DNA from: Streptomyces albus subsp. albus
Lineage (GTDB): Bacteria > Actinomycetota > Actinomycetes > Streptomycetales > Streptomycetaceae
Assembly: GCF_000725885.1 (NCBI RefSeq)
Contig: NZ_JODR01000004.1
Span: 62,001 to 126,000 of the forward strand
Length of the DNA: 64,000 nt
Reading direction: 5' to 3'
Part shown: positions 43,276 through 51,789 of the stretch, one piece after another
How positions within the stretch are numbered: position 1 is the stretch's first letter
How the letters are laid out: each line of letters opens with the position of its first letter
Translations under genes and position numbers: made by a program
Notes under the pieces: generated by a model
Seen by the model: only the letters and a program-made list of their open reading frames with translations
Database searches by the model: none
Told to the model about the DNA's origin: nothing

Positions 43276-43379
43276 AACCGAGGAGCGAACCCCCCGGAGC
43301 GGCCCGTAGTGTCATCCGTACGATGGGGTGCTCACCCCCGGCAGACTCCAACCATGACCAGACCGATTAAGGACCCCAC

Positions 43380-44234
43380 GTGAACATCCGCTCGCTCACG
43401 CGAGGCGACGGCGCGGTGATAGGAGCAGCGGTGCTGCTGTTCATCGCTTCGTTCCTCGATTACTTCTCCGCAGACTGCGATGGCTCCTTCTGCGACAAGA
43501 TCGAGATGCCGAACGCCTGGGACACGGAGAAGCTCCAGCTCATCCTGCCCACCGTCTTCCTGACGGGCATCATCGGCGCCGCACTGCTGATCATCGGGCG
43601 CTTCCTGCCGGAGGGCCGCAAGTTCGGTGCCGTCACGCTGCCGCAGTTCGGCACCAGTCTGCTCGTCGTCTCGCTGTGGTCGGCGGTGTGGGCGATGATC
43701 GTCGCCCCCGACCAGGCCAGCATGGGCGCCGGCGCGATCATCGCGCTGATCGCCTCACTGATCGGCGCGGTCGCGGCACTCGTCAGCCCGACGGTCCCGG
43801 CGCTCTCCGCCCCGCTGATGCCCGCCGCCGGCCCCCGTCCCGGCCCCTACGGCGGTCCGCAGCAGGCCGGTTACGGCTACCCGGGCGCCCCGCAGCAGGG
43901 CGGTTACGGCTACCCCGGTGCTCCGCAGGGCGGTCAGCCGGGCCCCTACGGCGGCCAGCCCGTGCAGGGCGGCCAGCCGCAGGACGCCCAGTCGCACGGC
44001 GGCCCGCAGGGTGCCGCGGCCGGCGCCCCGGACCCCAACTTCCAGCCGTTCTGGTTCGCCGTCCCGATGGCGCGTCCCCTCTTCCCGGAGGACGGCTCGC
44101 CGCAGCCGATCGCCGAACTGGCACCGGGCACCTGGTACCTGGCGGTCGAGCAGCGCGGCCAGGCGCTGGTCGCCCAGACGCAGGACGGCCGCCGCGGCAT
44201 CCTCCAGGACACCTCCAACATCCAGCGCGGCTGA
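43380..44234 (+). CDS. DUF5336-like membrane protein with Gly/Pro/Tyr-rich tail
   Basis: A 284-aa protein. Four hydrophobic segments fill residues 12-140 (IGAAVLLFIASFLDYF, LPTVFLTGIIGAALLIIG, FGTSLLVVSLWSAVWAMIV and ALIASLIGAVAALVSP). A tail with GYGYPGAPQ repeats follows, then a globular-looking end with FWFAVPMARPLFPEDG and GTWYLAVEQRGQALVAQT. GTG 43380 has AAGGA 7 bp before. Function unknown; the tail resembles the proline-rich tails of actinobacterial envelope proteins. Confidence 0.75.
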   Translation: MNIRSLTRGDGAVIGAAVLLFIASFLDYFSADCDGSFCDKIEMPNAWDTEKLQLILPTVFLTGIIGAALLIIGRFLPEGRKFGAVTLPQFGTSLLVVSLWSAVWAMIVAPDQASMGAGAIIALIASLIGAVAALVSPTVPALSAPLMPAAGPRPGPYGGPQQAGYGYPGAPQQGGYGYPGAPQGGQPGPYGGQPVQGGQPQDAQSHGGPQGAAAGAPDPNFQPFWFAVPMARPLFPEDGSPQPIAELAPGTWYLAVEQRGQALVAQTQDGRRGILQDTSNIQRG

Positions 44235-44366
44235 GCCGTCCACCGGCCGGCACCGCGCCCCGCGCCTCGGCCCCTCGCCCTTCCGGGCGGGGGAGCCGTT
44301 GCCGTACCCTGCACCGGACCATGACTGACGGTACGTCAGTTCCGCGGGTGCGGGAGGGGGACGAGG

Positions 44367-45377
44367 ATGCGGCTCGGACTGGCGCTCGGCTACTGGGGCC
44401 GCGGCCCCGACCCCCGCCATCTGGACCTCGTCCGCACGGCGGAGGACCTGGGCTACCACTCGGTGTGGACCGCCGAGTCCTGGGGCTCGGACGCCTTCAC
44501 CCCGCTCACCTGGATCGCGGCGCACACCTCCCGCATCCGGCTGGGAACGGCCGTGGCGCAGATGGCGGCCCGCACCCCGACCGCCACCGCCATGCACGCC
44601 CTCACCCTCGACCACCTCTCCGGCGGACGGATGATGCTGGGGCTGGGCCTGTCCGGGCCGCAGGTGGTGGAGGGCTGGTACGGGCGGCCGTTCCCCTCCT
44701 CGCCGCTGACCCTCACCCGCGAGTACGTGGACGTGGTGCGGCAGGTGCTGCGCCGCGAGGGGCCCGTACGGCTGGCCGGCCGCTACCACACGCACCCCTA
44801 CACGGGCCCCGACGGCACGGGCATGGGCAAGCCCCTCAAGTCCGTCACCCACCCGCTGCGCAGCACCCTGCCGCTGCTGCTGGGCGCGGAAGGCCCCAAG
44901 AACATCGCGCAGACCGCGCGGATCGCCGACGGCTGGCTCCCGCTGTACTGGTCGCCCGACCGGGCCGGCGACCACGCTGGGGCGCTGGCACAGGCCCCGG
45001 AGGGGTTCCTGGTCGCCCCGCTGGCACAGGCCCGGGTCTGCGCGGATGTCACCGAGGGCCTGCTGCCCGTCAAGGCCATGCTGGGCTTCTACGTCGGCGG
45101 CATGGGGCACGCCCGGCGCAACTTCCACGCCGAGCTGATGGCACGCATGGGGTACGCCGACGAGGCGGCGCACGTGCGGGAGCTGTTCGCGCGGGGCCGC
45201 CGCGAGGAGGCGGTCCGCGCCGTGCCCGACGCGTTCGCCGACGAGATCTCCCTGGTCGGCCCCCGGGAGCGGATCGCCGAACGGCTCGACAGGTGGCGGT
45301 CGGGCCCGGTGACGGACCTGCTGGTGCTGGCGCCCGACCCGCACACCCTGCGGGTGCTGGCGGACCTCAACAGCTGA
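44367..45377 (+). CDS. LLM-class F420-dependent oxidoreductase
   Basis: A 336-aa luciferase-like (TIM barrel) protein. It begins MRLGLALGYWGRGPDP and has EDLGYHSVWTAESWGSDAF, LGTAVAQMAARTPTATAMHA, LSGGRMMLGLGLSGPQVVEG and LPLLLGAEGPKNIAQTARIA, the family blocks of coenzyme F420-dependent dehydrogenases or reductases rather than FMN luciferases. F420 is used widely in streptomycetes. GGGAGGGGGAC precedes ATG 44367. Substrate unknown. Confidence 0.87.
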   Translation: MRLGLALGYWGRGPDPRHLDLVRTAEDLGYHSVWTAESWGSDAFTPLTWIAAHTSRIRLGTAVAQMAARTPTATAMHALTLDHLSGGRMMLGLGLSGPQVVEGWYGRPFPSSPLTLTREYVDVVRQVLRREGPVRLAGRYHTHPYTGPDGTGMGKPLKSVTHPLRSTLPLLLGAEGPKNIAQTARIADGWLPLYWSPDRAGDHAGALAQAPEGFLVAPLAQARVCADVTEGLLPVKAMLGFYVGGMGHARRNFHAELMARMGYADEAAHVRELFARGRREEAVRAVPDAFADEISLVGPRERIAERLDRWRSGPVTDLLVLAPDPHTLRVLADLNS

Positions 45378-45417
45378 CCGGCCGGCCCGGCACCCCGGCG
45401 GGCCGCCCGGCCGGTTT
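45377..45417. terminator. Hairpin between convergent genes
   Basis: ACCGGCCGG (45377-45385) pairs perfectly with CCGGCCGGT (45407-45415), followed by TT. It begins at the stop codon of the LLM gene and could end transcription from both sides; the convergent gene ends at 45437. Confidence 0.55.
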
Positions 45418-45436
45418 GCGGCCGGGTCCGGCCGGC

Positions 45437-46504
45437 TCAGCAGCAGTCCGGGTCGAGTCCGCCGGGCAGCGCGTCGCCGCCGAAGACCTGGACGGTCGCC
45501 TCGTCGCCGCCCAGCGCCGCCACCCCCAGCAGCAGCGCGCCCGCCGTCCATGTGGTGCGCTCCACCGGCCAGACGGCCTCGTCCTCGAAGACGTATCCCG
45601 TCCAGTACATGCCGTCGTCCGCGCGCAGGTGCTGCATCCACGTCAGCACGTCCAGCGCGTGGTCGGACTCCCCGGCCGCCCACAGCGCCAGCGCCAGCTC
45701 CGCGCTCTCGCCGCCGGTCACCCACGGGTTGGGCACCACGCAGCGGCAGCCGAGACCGGGCACCACGAAACGGTCCCAGCCCTCCTCGATGCGCTCCCTG
45801 GCGGCCTCCCCGCGCAGGGCGCCGGCCAGCACCGGGTAGTACCAGTCCATGGAGTAGCGGCTCTTGTCGAGGAACCGTTCGGGATGGCGGCGCACGGCGT
45901 GGCCCAGCCAGCCGGCGGCCAGCTCCCAGTCGGGCTGCGGCTCCTCACGGTGTGCGGCCAGCGCCAGCGCACAGCGCAGGGCCTGGTACACGGAGGAGGA
46001 GCCCGTCAGCAGCGCATCGGTGCACACGGTGCCGTCCGCGTCGCGTTTCCAGCCGATCTGCCCGCCGGGCTGCTGGAGGCGGAGCACGAACTCCACGGCG
46101 GCGACGACGGTGGGCCACATCCGGTCGAGGAAGGCGTCGTCGCCGGTGGCCAGGTAGTGGTGCCAGACGCCGACGACGGGATAGGCGCAGAAGTTGGACT
46201 CGCGGGTGCGGTCCGTGGGGCGGGCCGCGTCACCGTCGGCGTAGGCGGCGTACCAGGAGCCGTCGGGCAGCTGGTGGTCCGCCAGCCAGCGGTAGGCGGC
46301 CTCCGCACGCGCGTGTTCACCGGCGGCGTCCAGGGCCATGGCCGCCTCGACGTGGTCCCACGGGTCGAGGTGGTGTCCGCGGAACCAGGGTATGGCGCCG
46401 TCGTCACGCTGCTGGGCGGCGATGCCCGCGACGGTCTGCCGGGCCTGTGCCGCCGTCAGCACGCCCGGCAGCACCAGCCGCTCGGTCCGCTCCGGGCTGG
46501 TCAC
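45437..46504 (-). CDS. Prenyltransferase/squalene-oxidase-repeat-fold (alpha/alpha toroid) protein
   Basis: A 355-aa soluble alpha/alpha-barrel protein. LPDGSWYAAYADGDAA and SNFCAYPVVGVWHHYLATGD are typical of terpenoid-cyclase or glycosidase toroid folds, and DDGAIPWFRGHHLDPWDHVE resembles the N-terminal part of glycoside-hydrolase-like toroids. GTG 46504 overlaps the stop of the methyltransferase (GTGA). It is the third gene of a coupled glycosyltransferase, methyltransferase, toroid-protein operon. Enzyme activity is not established from the sequence. Confidence 0.8.
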   Translation of the reverse strand: MTSPERTERLVLPGVLTAAQARQTVAGIAAQQRDDGAIPWFRGHHLDPWDHVEAAMALDAAGEHARAEAAYRWLADHQLPDGSWYAAYADGDAARPTDRTRESNFCAYPVVGVWHHYLATGDDAFLDRMWPTVVAAVEFVLRLQQPGGQIGWKRDADGTVCTDALLTGSSSVYQALRCALALAAHREEPQPDWELAAGWLGHAVRRHPERFLDKSRYSMDWYYPVLAGALRGEAARERIEEGWDRFVVPGLGCRCVVPNPWVTGGESAELALALWAAGESDHALDVLTWMQHLRADDGMYWTGYVFEDEAVWPVERTTWTAGALLLGVAALGGDEATVQVFGGDALPGGLDPDCC

Positions 46505-47271
46505 TTGGCCGCCGCCGCACGCTCGCCGGAGGCCGCGGCCGGCTCGCCGAGGCGCGGCAGGTGCGGCTTGGTCGCGTACGCCACGAAACTCTTGCCGATC
46601 AGCGGGTCGAGGGCCCGCTCGGCGAGCCGGGTGGCCAGCGGGCGCTTCATGATGTCCCACACCAGCAGCTTGTGGTAGGCGCGCACCGGCAGCGCCTTGT
46701 CGTTGTCCACGCCGAACGCGCACTTGAGCCACCAGTAGGGCGAGTGCAGCCCGTGCGCGTGGTGGGTGCCGTACGGCCGCAGCCCGGCCTCACGCATCCT
46801 GGCGAGCAGTTCCGTCGCGCGGTAGATGCGGATGTGGCCGCCCTCCACCTCGTGGTAGGCGTCGCTGAGCGCCCAGCAGACCTTCTCCGGACCGTAGCGG
46901 GGCACGGTGACGGCGATCCGCCCGCCCGGCTTGAGGACGCGCACCATCTCGGCCAGCACTCCCTTGTCGTCGGGGATGTGCTCCATCACCTCGGAGATGA
47001 TCACGACGTCGAAGCTCTCGTCCGGGAACGGCAGCGCGAGGGCGTCGCCCTCCATGGCGGTGGCCGTCGCGCCCTGCGGGGCCTCACCCTCCTCGGCCAT
47101 GGCCGCGAACCACTTGGCGACCTCGCGGATCTCCTCGGCGTTGCGGTCGAGGGCCACCACGCGCGCCCCGCGCCGGTAGCACTCGAAGGCGTGCCGTCCC
47201 GCGCCGCAGCCCAGGTCGAGCACGCGGTCGCCCGGGGCGAGCGGGAAACGGGAGAAGTCCACGGTCAGCAC
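46501..47271 (-). CDS. Class I SAM-dependent methyltransferase (UbiE/Methyltransf_11-like)
   Basis: A 256-aa methyltransferase. SAM motif RVLDLGCGAGRHAFECYRRG, acidic VVALDRNAEEI, SFDVVIISEVMEHIPDDKG and VLKPGGRIAVTVPRYGPEKV. The C-terminal 90 residues are rich in Trp, His and Tyr and may hold the acceptor. GTG 47271 is the likely start. It lies 73 bp after the glycosyltransferase stop and is coupled to the next gene. Acceptor possibly the glycosylated product. Confidence 0.87.
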   Translation of the reverse strand: MLTVDFSRFPLAPGDRVLDLGCGAGRHAFECYRRGARVVALDRNAEEIREVAKWFAAMAEEGEAPQGATATAMEGDALALPFPDESFDVVIISEVMEHIPDDKGVLAEMVRVLKPGGRIAVTVPRYGPEKVCWALSDAYHEVEGGHIRIYRATELLARMREAGLRPYGTHHAHGLHSPYWWLKCAFGVDNDKALPVRAYHKLLVWDIMKRPLATRLAERALDPLIGKSFVAYATKPHLPRLGEPAAASGERAAAAK

Positions 47272-47344
47272 GGAGAATCAGCCTTCCAGTCATGCATCGG
47301 GGAGACGGGGAGAGGTGCGGGGCGGCGGCAGGGGCCCACGCCGG

Positions 47345-48700
47345 TCACCGGCTGTCGGCGGCGGGCACCGGCTCGGCGGACGCGCGCGGGGACGGGGACG
47401 GCGCCGCCCGGTGGGAGGCGGCCCGCATCGCGGCGCGGTAGCAGGCGACGGTCCCCAGCGCCGCCCGCTCCCAGGTGAACTTCCGCAGCACCCGCTCCCG
47501 TCCGGCGGCCCCGAGCCGGGCGCGCAGCGTGGCGTCGCCCAGCAGCCTGGCCAGTCCCGCGGCGAGCGCCCCCGCGTCGCCCGGCGGCACCGCCAGGCAC
47601 GTCTCGCCGTCGCGCCCGGCGACTTCGGGGATGGCACCGCCGGTGGTGGCCAGCAGCGGGGTGCCGGTGGCCATGGCCTCGGCGGCGGGCAGTGAGAACC
47701 CCTCGTAGAGGGAGGGCACGCAGGCGACCTGTGCCGAGCGGACGAGGTCGGCCAGTTCGGCGTCGGTGATGCCCTTGACGAACTCGACGGCGCCCGCGAG
47801 CCCGTGTGCGTCGATCGCGTCGGCGACGGGTCCGGTGGCCGGCCGCTTGCCGACGACGACCAGATGCGCGTCGGGCTGTTCGGTACGGACCTTGGCGAGC
47901 GCCTCGACCAGGAACACCAGGCCCTTGAGCGGCACGTCCGCGCTGGAGGTGGTCACGATCCGGCCCGGCACCTCGGGCACGGCCGGGTCGGGCGCGAACA
48001 GCCGGGTGTCGGCGCCGATGGGCACCACGTGGATGCGGTCGGTCCGCACGCCCAGGTCGTCGGCGATCTCCTGGCGGGAGGAGCCGGAGACGGTGACGAC
48101 CGAGGGCAACCGGCGGGCGACCCGGCCCTGCATCCGGGTGAAGCCGTACCAGCGGCGGACCGAGGCCCGCCGGCGCCGGGTCGTGGCCGCGGCCAGCTCC
48201 AGCCGGCGGTCCACGGTGATGGGGTGGTGGATCGTGGTCACCAGCGGGGCGCCCAGCGCGCCGGGGCCGCCGAGCAGTCCGTAGCCGAGCGTCTGGTTGT
48301 CGTGGATGACGTCGAACTCGCCGCGCCGGGCCGCCAGATGACGGCGGGCGCGCAGCGAGAAGGTGAGCGGCTCGGGGAAGCCGCCGGTCCACATCGTGGC
48401 GACCTCCAGCAGGTCGATCCAGTCGCGGTACTCGTCCCGCGAGGGGGTGCGGAACGGATCGGGCTGGCGGTAGAGGTCGAGGCTGGGCAGTTCGGTGAGG
48501 CTGAGCCGGCCGGCCGCTCCGGGCACCTCGTCCAGCACCGGATAGGGCTGGGCGCCGATGACCTCGACGCTGTGCCCGAGGCGGGCGAGTTCGCGGGAGA
48601 GGTGACGGACGTAGACGCCCTGACCACCGCAGAAAGGATTCCCCTTGTACGTCAGCAGCGCGATGCGCAGCGGGCGGTCGGATTCGGCCTGACCGGTCAC
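47345..48700 (-). CDS. Glycosyltransferase family 4 (GT-B)
   Basis: A 451-aa retaining glycosyltransferase. The N-terminal domain has KGNPFCGGQGVYVRHLSREL and VIHDNQTLGYG; the C-terminal donor domain has VPIGADTRLFAPD and SLYEGFSLPAAEAMATGTP with the EX7E motif that binds the nucleotide sugar. The GTG start at 48700 heads the operon. A perfect KstR-like operator stands 55-68 bp upstream in the region shared with kstR. Target may be a lipid or small hydrophobic acceptor, but this is inference. Confidence 0.88.
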   Translation of the reverse strand: MTGQAESDRPLRIALLTYKGNPFCGGQGVYVRHLSRELARLGHSVEVIGAQPYPVLDEVPGAAGRLSLTELPSLDLYRQPDPFRTPSRDEYRDWIDLLEVATMWTGGFPEPLTFSLRARRHLAARRGEFDVIHDNQTLGYGLLGGPGALGAPLVTTIHHPITVDRRLELAAATTRRRRASVRRWYGFTRMQGRVARRLPSVVTVSGSSRQEIADDLGVRTDRIHVVPIGADTRLFAPDPAVPEVPGRIVTTSSADVPLKGLVFLVEALAKVRTEQPDAHLVVVGKRPATGPVADAIDAHGLAGAVEFVKGITDAELADLVRSAQVACVPSLYEGFSLPAAEAMATGTPLLATTGGAIPEVAGRDGETCLAVPPGDAGALAAGLARLLGDATLRARLGAAGRERVLRKFTWERAALGTVACYRAAMRAASHRAAPSPSPRASAEPVPAADSR

Positions 48701-48754
48701 TCGCGGCCCCCTTCGTCACTGCGTTCCGCCGGAGCGTAGCCGCTCGCGCTAACC

Positions 48755-48768
48755 TAGAACAAGTTTCA
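48755..48768. promoter_or_regulatory. KstR-like operator between kstR and the glycosyltransferase operon
   Basis: TAGAACAAGTTTCA matches TnnAACnnGTTnnA at every fixed position. It is 55 bp before the glycosyltransferase start and about 195 bp before the kstR-like start, consistent with autoregulation, control of the divergent operon, or both. Confidence 0.72.
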
Positions 48769-48962
48769 GGATTGCCTTTCACAGGGACGACACCGGACGG
48801 GACGCACCGCCGCGGACTCGTACCCGGACCACAGAATTTACCGGCCAGTCACTTCGGGCGAGCCGTCTCAGCAGGTGATTCGCGCCACCCCCGCGGCGCC
48901 TGCCACAATGCACGGCTCCCCGCAGGCTTCGAGAACGCCACGGAAACGGGACCGACAACGCG

Positions 48963-49694
48963 ATGCCGACACCTCCGCAGCCCAAGCCCACCCGACGACC
49001 GGCCACCGGAACGACGCGCCCGCAGCGCGCCCAGCCGGCCGCCCCGTCGTCGCAGACCCCGCCGCTGACGGAGCGTCAGGAAGCCCGGCGGAGGCGCATC
49101 CTCCAGGCGAGCGCGCGACTGGCACGGCGCGGCGGGTTCGACGCGGTGCAGATGCGCGAGGTCGCCGAATCCGCCGACGTGGCCCTCGGCACGCTCTACC
49201 GCTACTTCCCCTCCAAGGTGCACCTGCTGGTCGCCACCATGCAGGACCAGTTGCAGCACATGCACGAAACCCTGCACAAGCGGCCCCCGCTCAGGGAACG
49301 GGCCTCGGAACGGGTCGCCGAGACCCTGATGCGGGCCTTCCGCTCCCTCCAGCGCGAACCGCAACTGGCCGACGCCATGGTCCGCGCCCTCAACTTCGCC
49401 GACCGCTCGGTCAGCCCCGAGGTGGACACCGTCTCCCGGGTGACGACCGCCATCATCCTGGACGCCATGGGGCTGGAGGGGCCGCCCTCCCCCGAGCAAC
49501 TGTCCGCCGTCCGCGTCATCGAACACACCTGGCACTCCGCGCTCATCACCTGGCTGTCGGGCCGGGCCTCCATCGCCCAGGTGAAGATCGACATCGAGAC
49601 CGTCTGCCGGCTGATCGAGATCACCTCCCCCGACGGCGACGGCAACGGCGGAGGCGCCGGGGCCGGTTCCCGTGCCGGCGCCCGGGGCGGCTGA
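48963..49694 (+). CDS. kstR: KstR-like TetR-family repressor of lipid/steroid catabolism
   Basis: A 243-aa TetR regulator. After a disordered basic N-terminal extension (about 40 residues), the helix-turn-helix reads RRRRILQASARLARRGGFDA, VQMREVAESADVALGTLYRY and FPSKVHLLV, very close to mycobacterial KstR. The ligand domain has LADAMVRALNFADRS and ALITWLSGRASIAQV, also matching KstR. KstR binds CoA thioesters of cholesterol catabolites and releases TnnAACnnGTTnnA operators. Three such motifs lie in this window, two before beta-oxidation genes. The C-terminal Gly/Ala tail is not part of the fold. Confidence 0.88.
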   Translation: MPTPPQPKPTRRPATGTTRPQRAQPAAPSSQTPPLTERQEARRRRILQASARLARRGGFDAVQMREVAESADVALGTLYRYFPSKVHLLVATMQDQLQHMHETLHKRPPLRERASERVAETLMRAFRSLQREPQLADAMVRALNFADRSVSPEVDTVSRVTTAIILDAMGLEGPPSPEQLSAVRVIEHTWHSALITWLSGRASIAQVKIDIETVCRLIEITSPDGDGNGGGAGAGSRAGARGG

Positions 49695-49696
49695 GC

Positions 49697-50293
49697 TCAG
49701 CGCCCGTCGGGCGGCGGCGCGCACACGTCCCGGGAACGCAGCAGCTCCGCGAAGAAGGTCTCCGGCGGCAGGGCGAGAGCGCGTGCCCGTTCGGCCTCGG
49801 CGAGCGGCACGGCCGTCAGGACCCGCACCGGCTCGACGCGCGTCTCGACGACACCAGGCCCGCCCCCGGGCCAGGGGCCGGCCAGGAAGACCCGGCGGCA
49901 GCCCGGGAAGGCGGGCAGCTCGTCGTCGAACCCGACGATCTCGCCCGGACCCAGCGGCACCCCGCGCGTCCACGGATACGCCGCCAGGTTCGCCAGCCGC
50001 GTGGCGAGACGGTGCTCGTCCTCGCGCCCCAGCGGGCCGCGGCGCAGCAGCCGCAGCTCCGCCCGGCCGCCCGCACCCCCGCCGGGACGGCCGCCCCCGG
50101 GCGGCATGGGGTGGGCGGCCATGCCGACCGTCGCGAACGCGGTGACACCGTCGGGCCGCGCCGGGCGGTACAGCATCACATCGAGCCGTTCCAGCGGCGG
50201 CGGCCCACCGTCGAAGGTCACGCCGTCGTCCTCCTCCCCCCACTCGGCACGCAGGGCATGGAAGACGTCGCGCAGGATCGGAGCGGCAGGCAT
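49697..50293 (-). CDS. Suppressor-of-fused (SUFU) domain protein
   Basis: A 198-aa protein with a bacterial SUFU-like domain: PLERLDVMLYRPARPDGVTAF, TVGMAAHPMP, RAELRLL, LANLAAYPWTRGVPLGPGEI and FLAGPWPGG then VRVLTAVPLAEAERARAL. Bacterial SUFU proteins often serve as immunity proteins against polymorphic toxins, but solitary copies like this are frequent in Streptomyces. Start ATG 50293. Its stop is 2 bp from that of the convergent kstR-like gene. Confidence 0.78.
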   Translation of the reverse strand: MPAAPILRDVFHALRAEWGEEDDGVTFDGGPPPLERLDVMLYRPARPDGVTAFATVGMAAHPMPPGGGRPGGGAGGRAELRLLRRGPLGREDEHRLATRLANLAAYPWTRGVPLGPGEIVGFDDELPAFPGCRRVFLAGPWPGGGPGVVETRVEPVRVLTAVPLAEAERARALALPPETFFAELLRSRDVCAPPPDGR

Positions 50294-50916
50294 GGCCGCG
50301 ACCCTAACCCGGCCGGGCCCGGCCTCCGCCGAGAGCCGCCCCTCGGAGACGGCACCCACCTGGCGGCATGCCCGCACGGGGATGCCGGGCGCCTGGGTTG
50401 ATGCCCGGCGGGCCGCGGGCACGGGGACGTGGCGATGTCCCCGGCAGCGGGACGACGCTCAGCAGCCGGCGGGCGACGGCGGCGGACGCGACACCCGCGG
50501 GATACGGGCCGCCGAGCCCGCACGCGGCAGGCAGCGGACGCGCCCCGGCGCCCAGCGGTGTGCGGACTGGAACCCCGGCACAGAGGCAGCAGCCGGCGGG
50601 CGGCAGATGCGCAACGCAGCGGCGTGCCCGGTACCGGGGCGGTACTCAGGGCGTGGCAGACGGCAGGCGGAAGGCACGACGTACGGGACGGGCCGCCCAG
50701 CCCGCACGCGGCAGGCAGCGGACGACGGACGCGGCACGCGCCCCGGCGCCCGGCACCGGGCCGGTGTCCGGCATGCGGGGGCTGCCCGGCATGCGGGGGG
50801 GTGTCGGGTGCCGGGGCGTACCCGGGTGTGGGTACTGGAGCCCCGGCACCGGGGCAGCAGTCGGCGGACCGCGGCGCGTGCGCGCCGGAGTGGCGTGCCC
50901 GGTGCCGGGGCGGTGT
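50294..50916. repeat. Intergenic region with two long diverged direct repeats, one covering the end of pxpC
   Basis: Copy A spans about 50506-50655, copy B about 50689-50932. Shared blocks: AGCCCGCACGCGGCAGGCAG (A 50515, B 50699), CTGGAACCCCGGCAC against CTGGAGCCCCGGCAC (50567, 50835), and GGCGTGCCCGGTACCGGGGC against GGCGTGCCCGGTGCCGGGGC (50621, 50892). B has about 90 extra bp of GCATGCGGGGG-type repeats. The right edge of B includes the pxpC stop codon, so A contains a relic copy of that gene end. No gene is seen here. Confidence 0.65.
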
Positions 50917-51789
50917 TCAGGGGGTGGCGGGTGCGAAGCGTACGGGGGTGCCGGGCGGGGCCTGGGCCGCGGCGTCGAGGGCCGCGGGCGGGACGACGCC
51001 GATCACGGGGTAGCCGCCGGTCGTCGGATGGTCGGCCAGAAAGATCACGGGCCGGCCCTCGGGGGGCACCTGGATCGCCCCCAACGGCATCCCCTCACTG
51101 GGCAGTTCGCCTTCCCGGGCGCGGGCCAGGGCGGGTCCCTCCAGCCGCAGACCGATCCGGTTGCTGGCGGCGGAGACCCGGTAGCGCCCGGTCAGCAGGG
51201 TGCGCAGCCCCTCGGCGGTGAACCAGTCGTCGCGCGGCCCCGCCACCACGGGCAGCACCAGTTCGCGCGGCGGCGCCGCCCACGGTGCCGCGTCCGGCAC
51301 GGGCGGCGGCCCGCCGGCCTGCGGCTCCCCCAGGCGGAGCACGGTGCCCGCCGCCAGCGGCTGCGGCCCGAGCCCGGAGAGCAGGTCGGTGGCGCGGCTG
51401 CCGAGCACCGGGTCGGCGTCCACACCGCCGGCGAACCCGAGGTAGGAGCGGACGCCGTGGGTGGCCGTACCCACGTCGAGGACGGCCCCGGCCGGCACCC
51501 GCACCGGCTGCCCCCAGGGGGCGGGCCGGCCGGCGACGGTCACCGGGCACGGGGCCCCCGTCACCACGGCGACGGTGGGCCGCAGGACGCGGACGGCGCA
51601 GCCCGTGAGGGTCGTCTCCAAGGTGGCGGCCGTCTCCGGGTTGCCGAGCAACCGGTTGGCGAGCCGGTGCGCGGCCATGTCCAGCGCGCCGGAACGGGGC
51701 ACGCCCAGGTGGGCGTGCCCGGCGCGGCCCAGGTCCTGGACGGTCGTGAGCGCTCCCGGGCGCAGGGTCTCCAGCCCGTCTGCCATCAC
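50917..51789 (-). CDS. pxpC: 5-oxoprolinase subunit C
   Basis: A 290-aa member of the biotin-dependent carboxyltransferase-like KipA/PxpC family: LTTVQDLGRAGHAHLGVPRS, GALDMAAHRLANRLLGN, SASNRIGLRLEGP-type motif and LPSEGMPLGAIQVPPEGRPV then DHPTTGGYPVIG. With PxpA and PxpB it forms the ATP-dependent prokaryotic 5-oxoprolinase that converts 5-oxoproline to glutamate. GTG 51789 overlaps the pxpB stop (GTGATG), indicating coupled translation. Length normal. Confidence 0.93.
   Translation of the reverse strand: MMADGLETLRPGALTTVQDLGRAGHAHLGVPRSGALDMAAHRLANRLLGNPETAATLETTLTGCAVRVLRPTVAVVTGAPCPVTVAGRPAPWGQPVRVPAGAVLDVGTATHGVRSYLGFAGGVDADPVLGSRATDLLSGLGPQPLAAGTVLRLGEPQAGGPPPVPDAAPWAAPPRELVLPVVAGPRDDWFTAEGLRTLLTGRYRVSAASNRIGLRLEGPALARAREGELPSEGMPLGAIQVPPEGRPVIFLADHPTTGGYPVIGVVPPAALDAAAQAPPGTPVRFAPATP

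Noticed and set aside
50294..50916. CRISPR array
   Set aside because: The repeats are few, long, diverged and unevenly spaced, and no cas genes are present.
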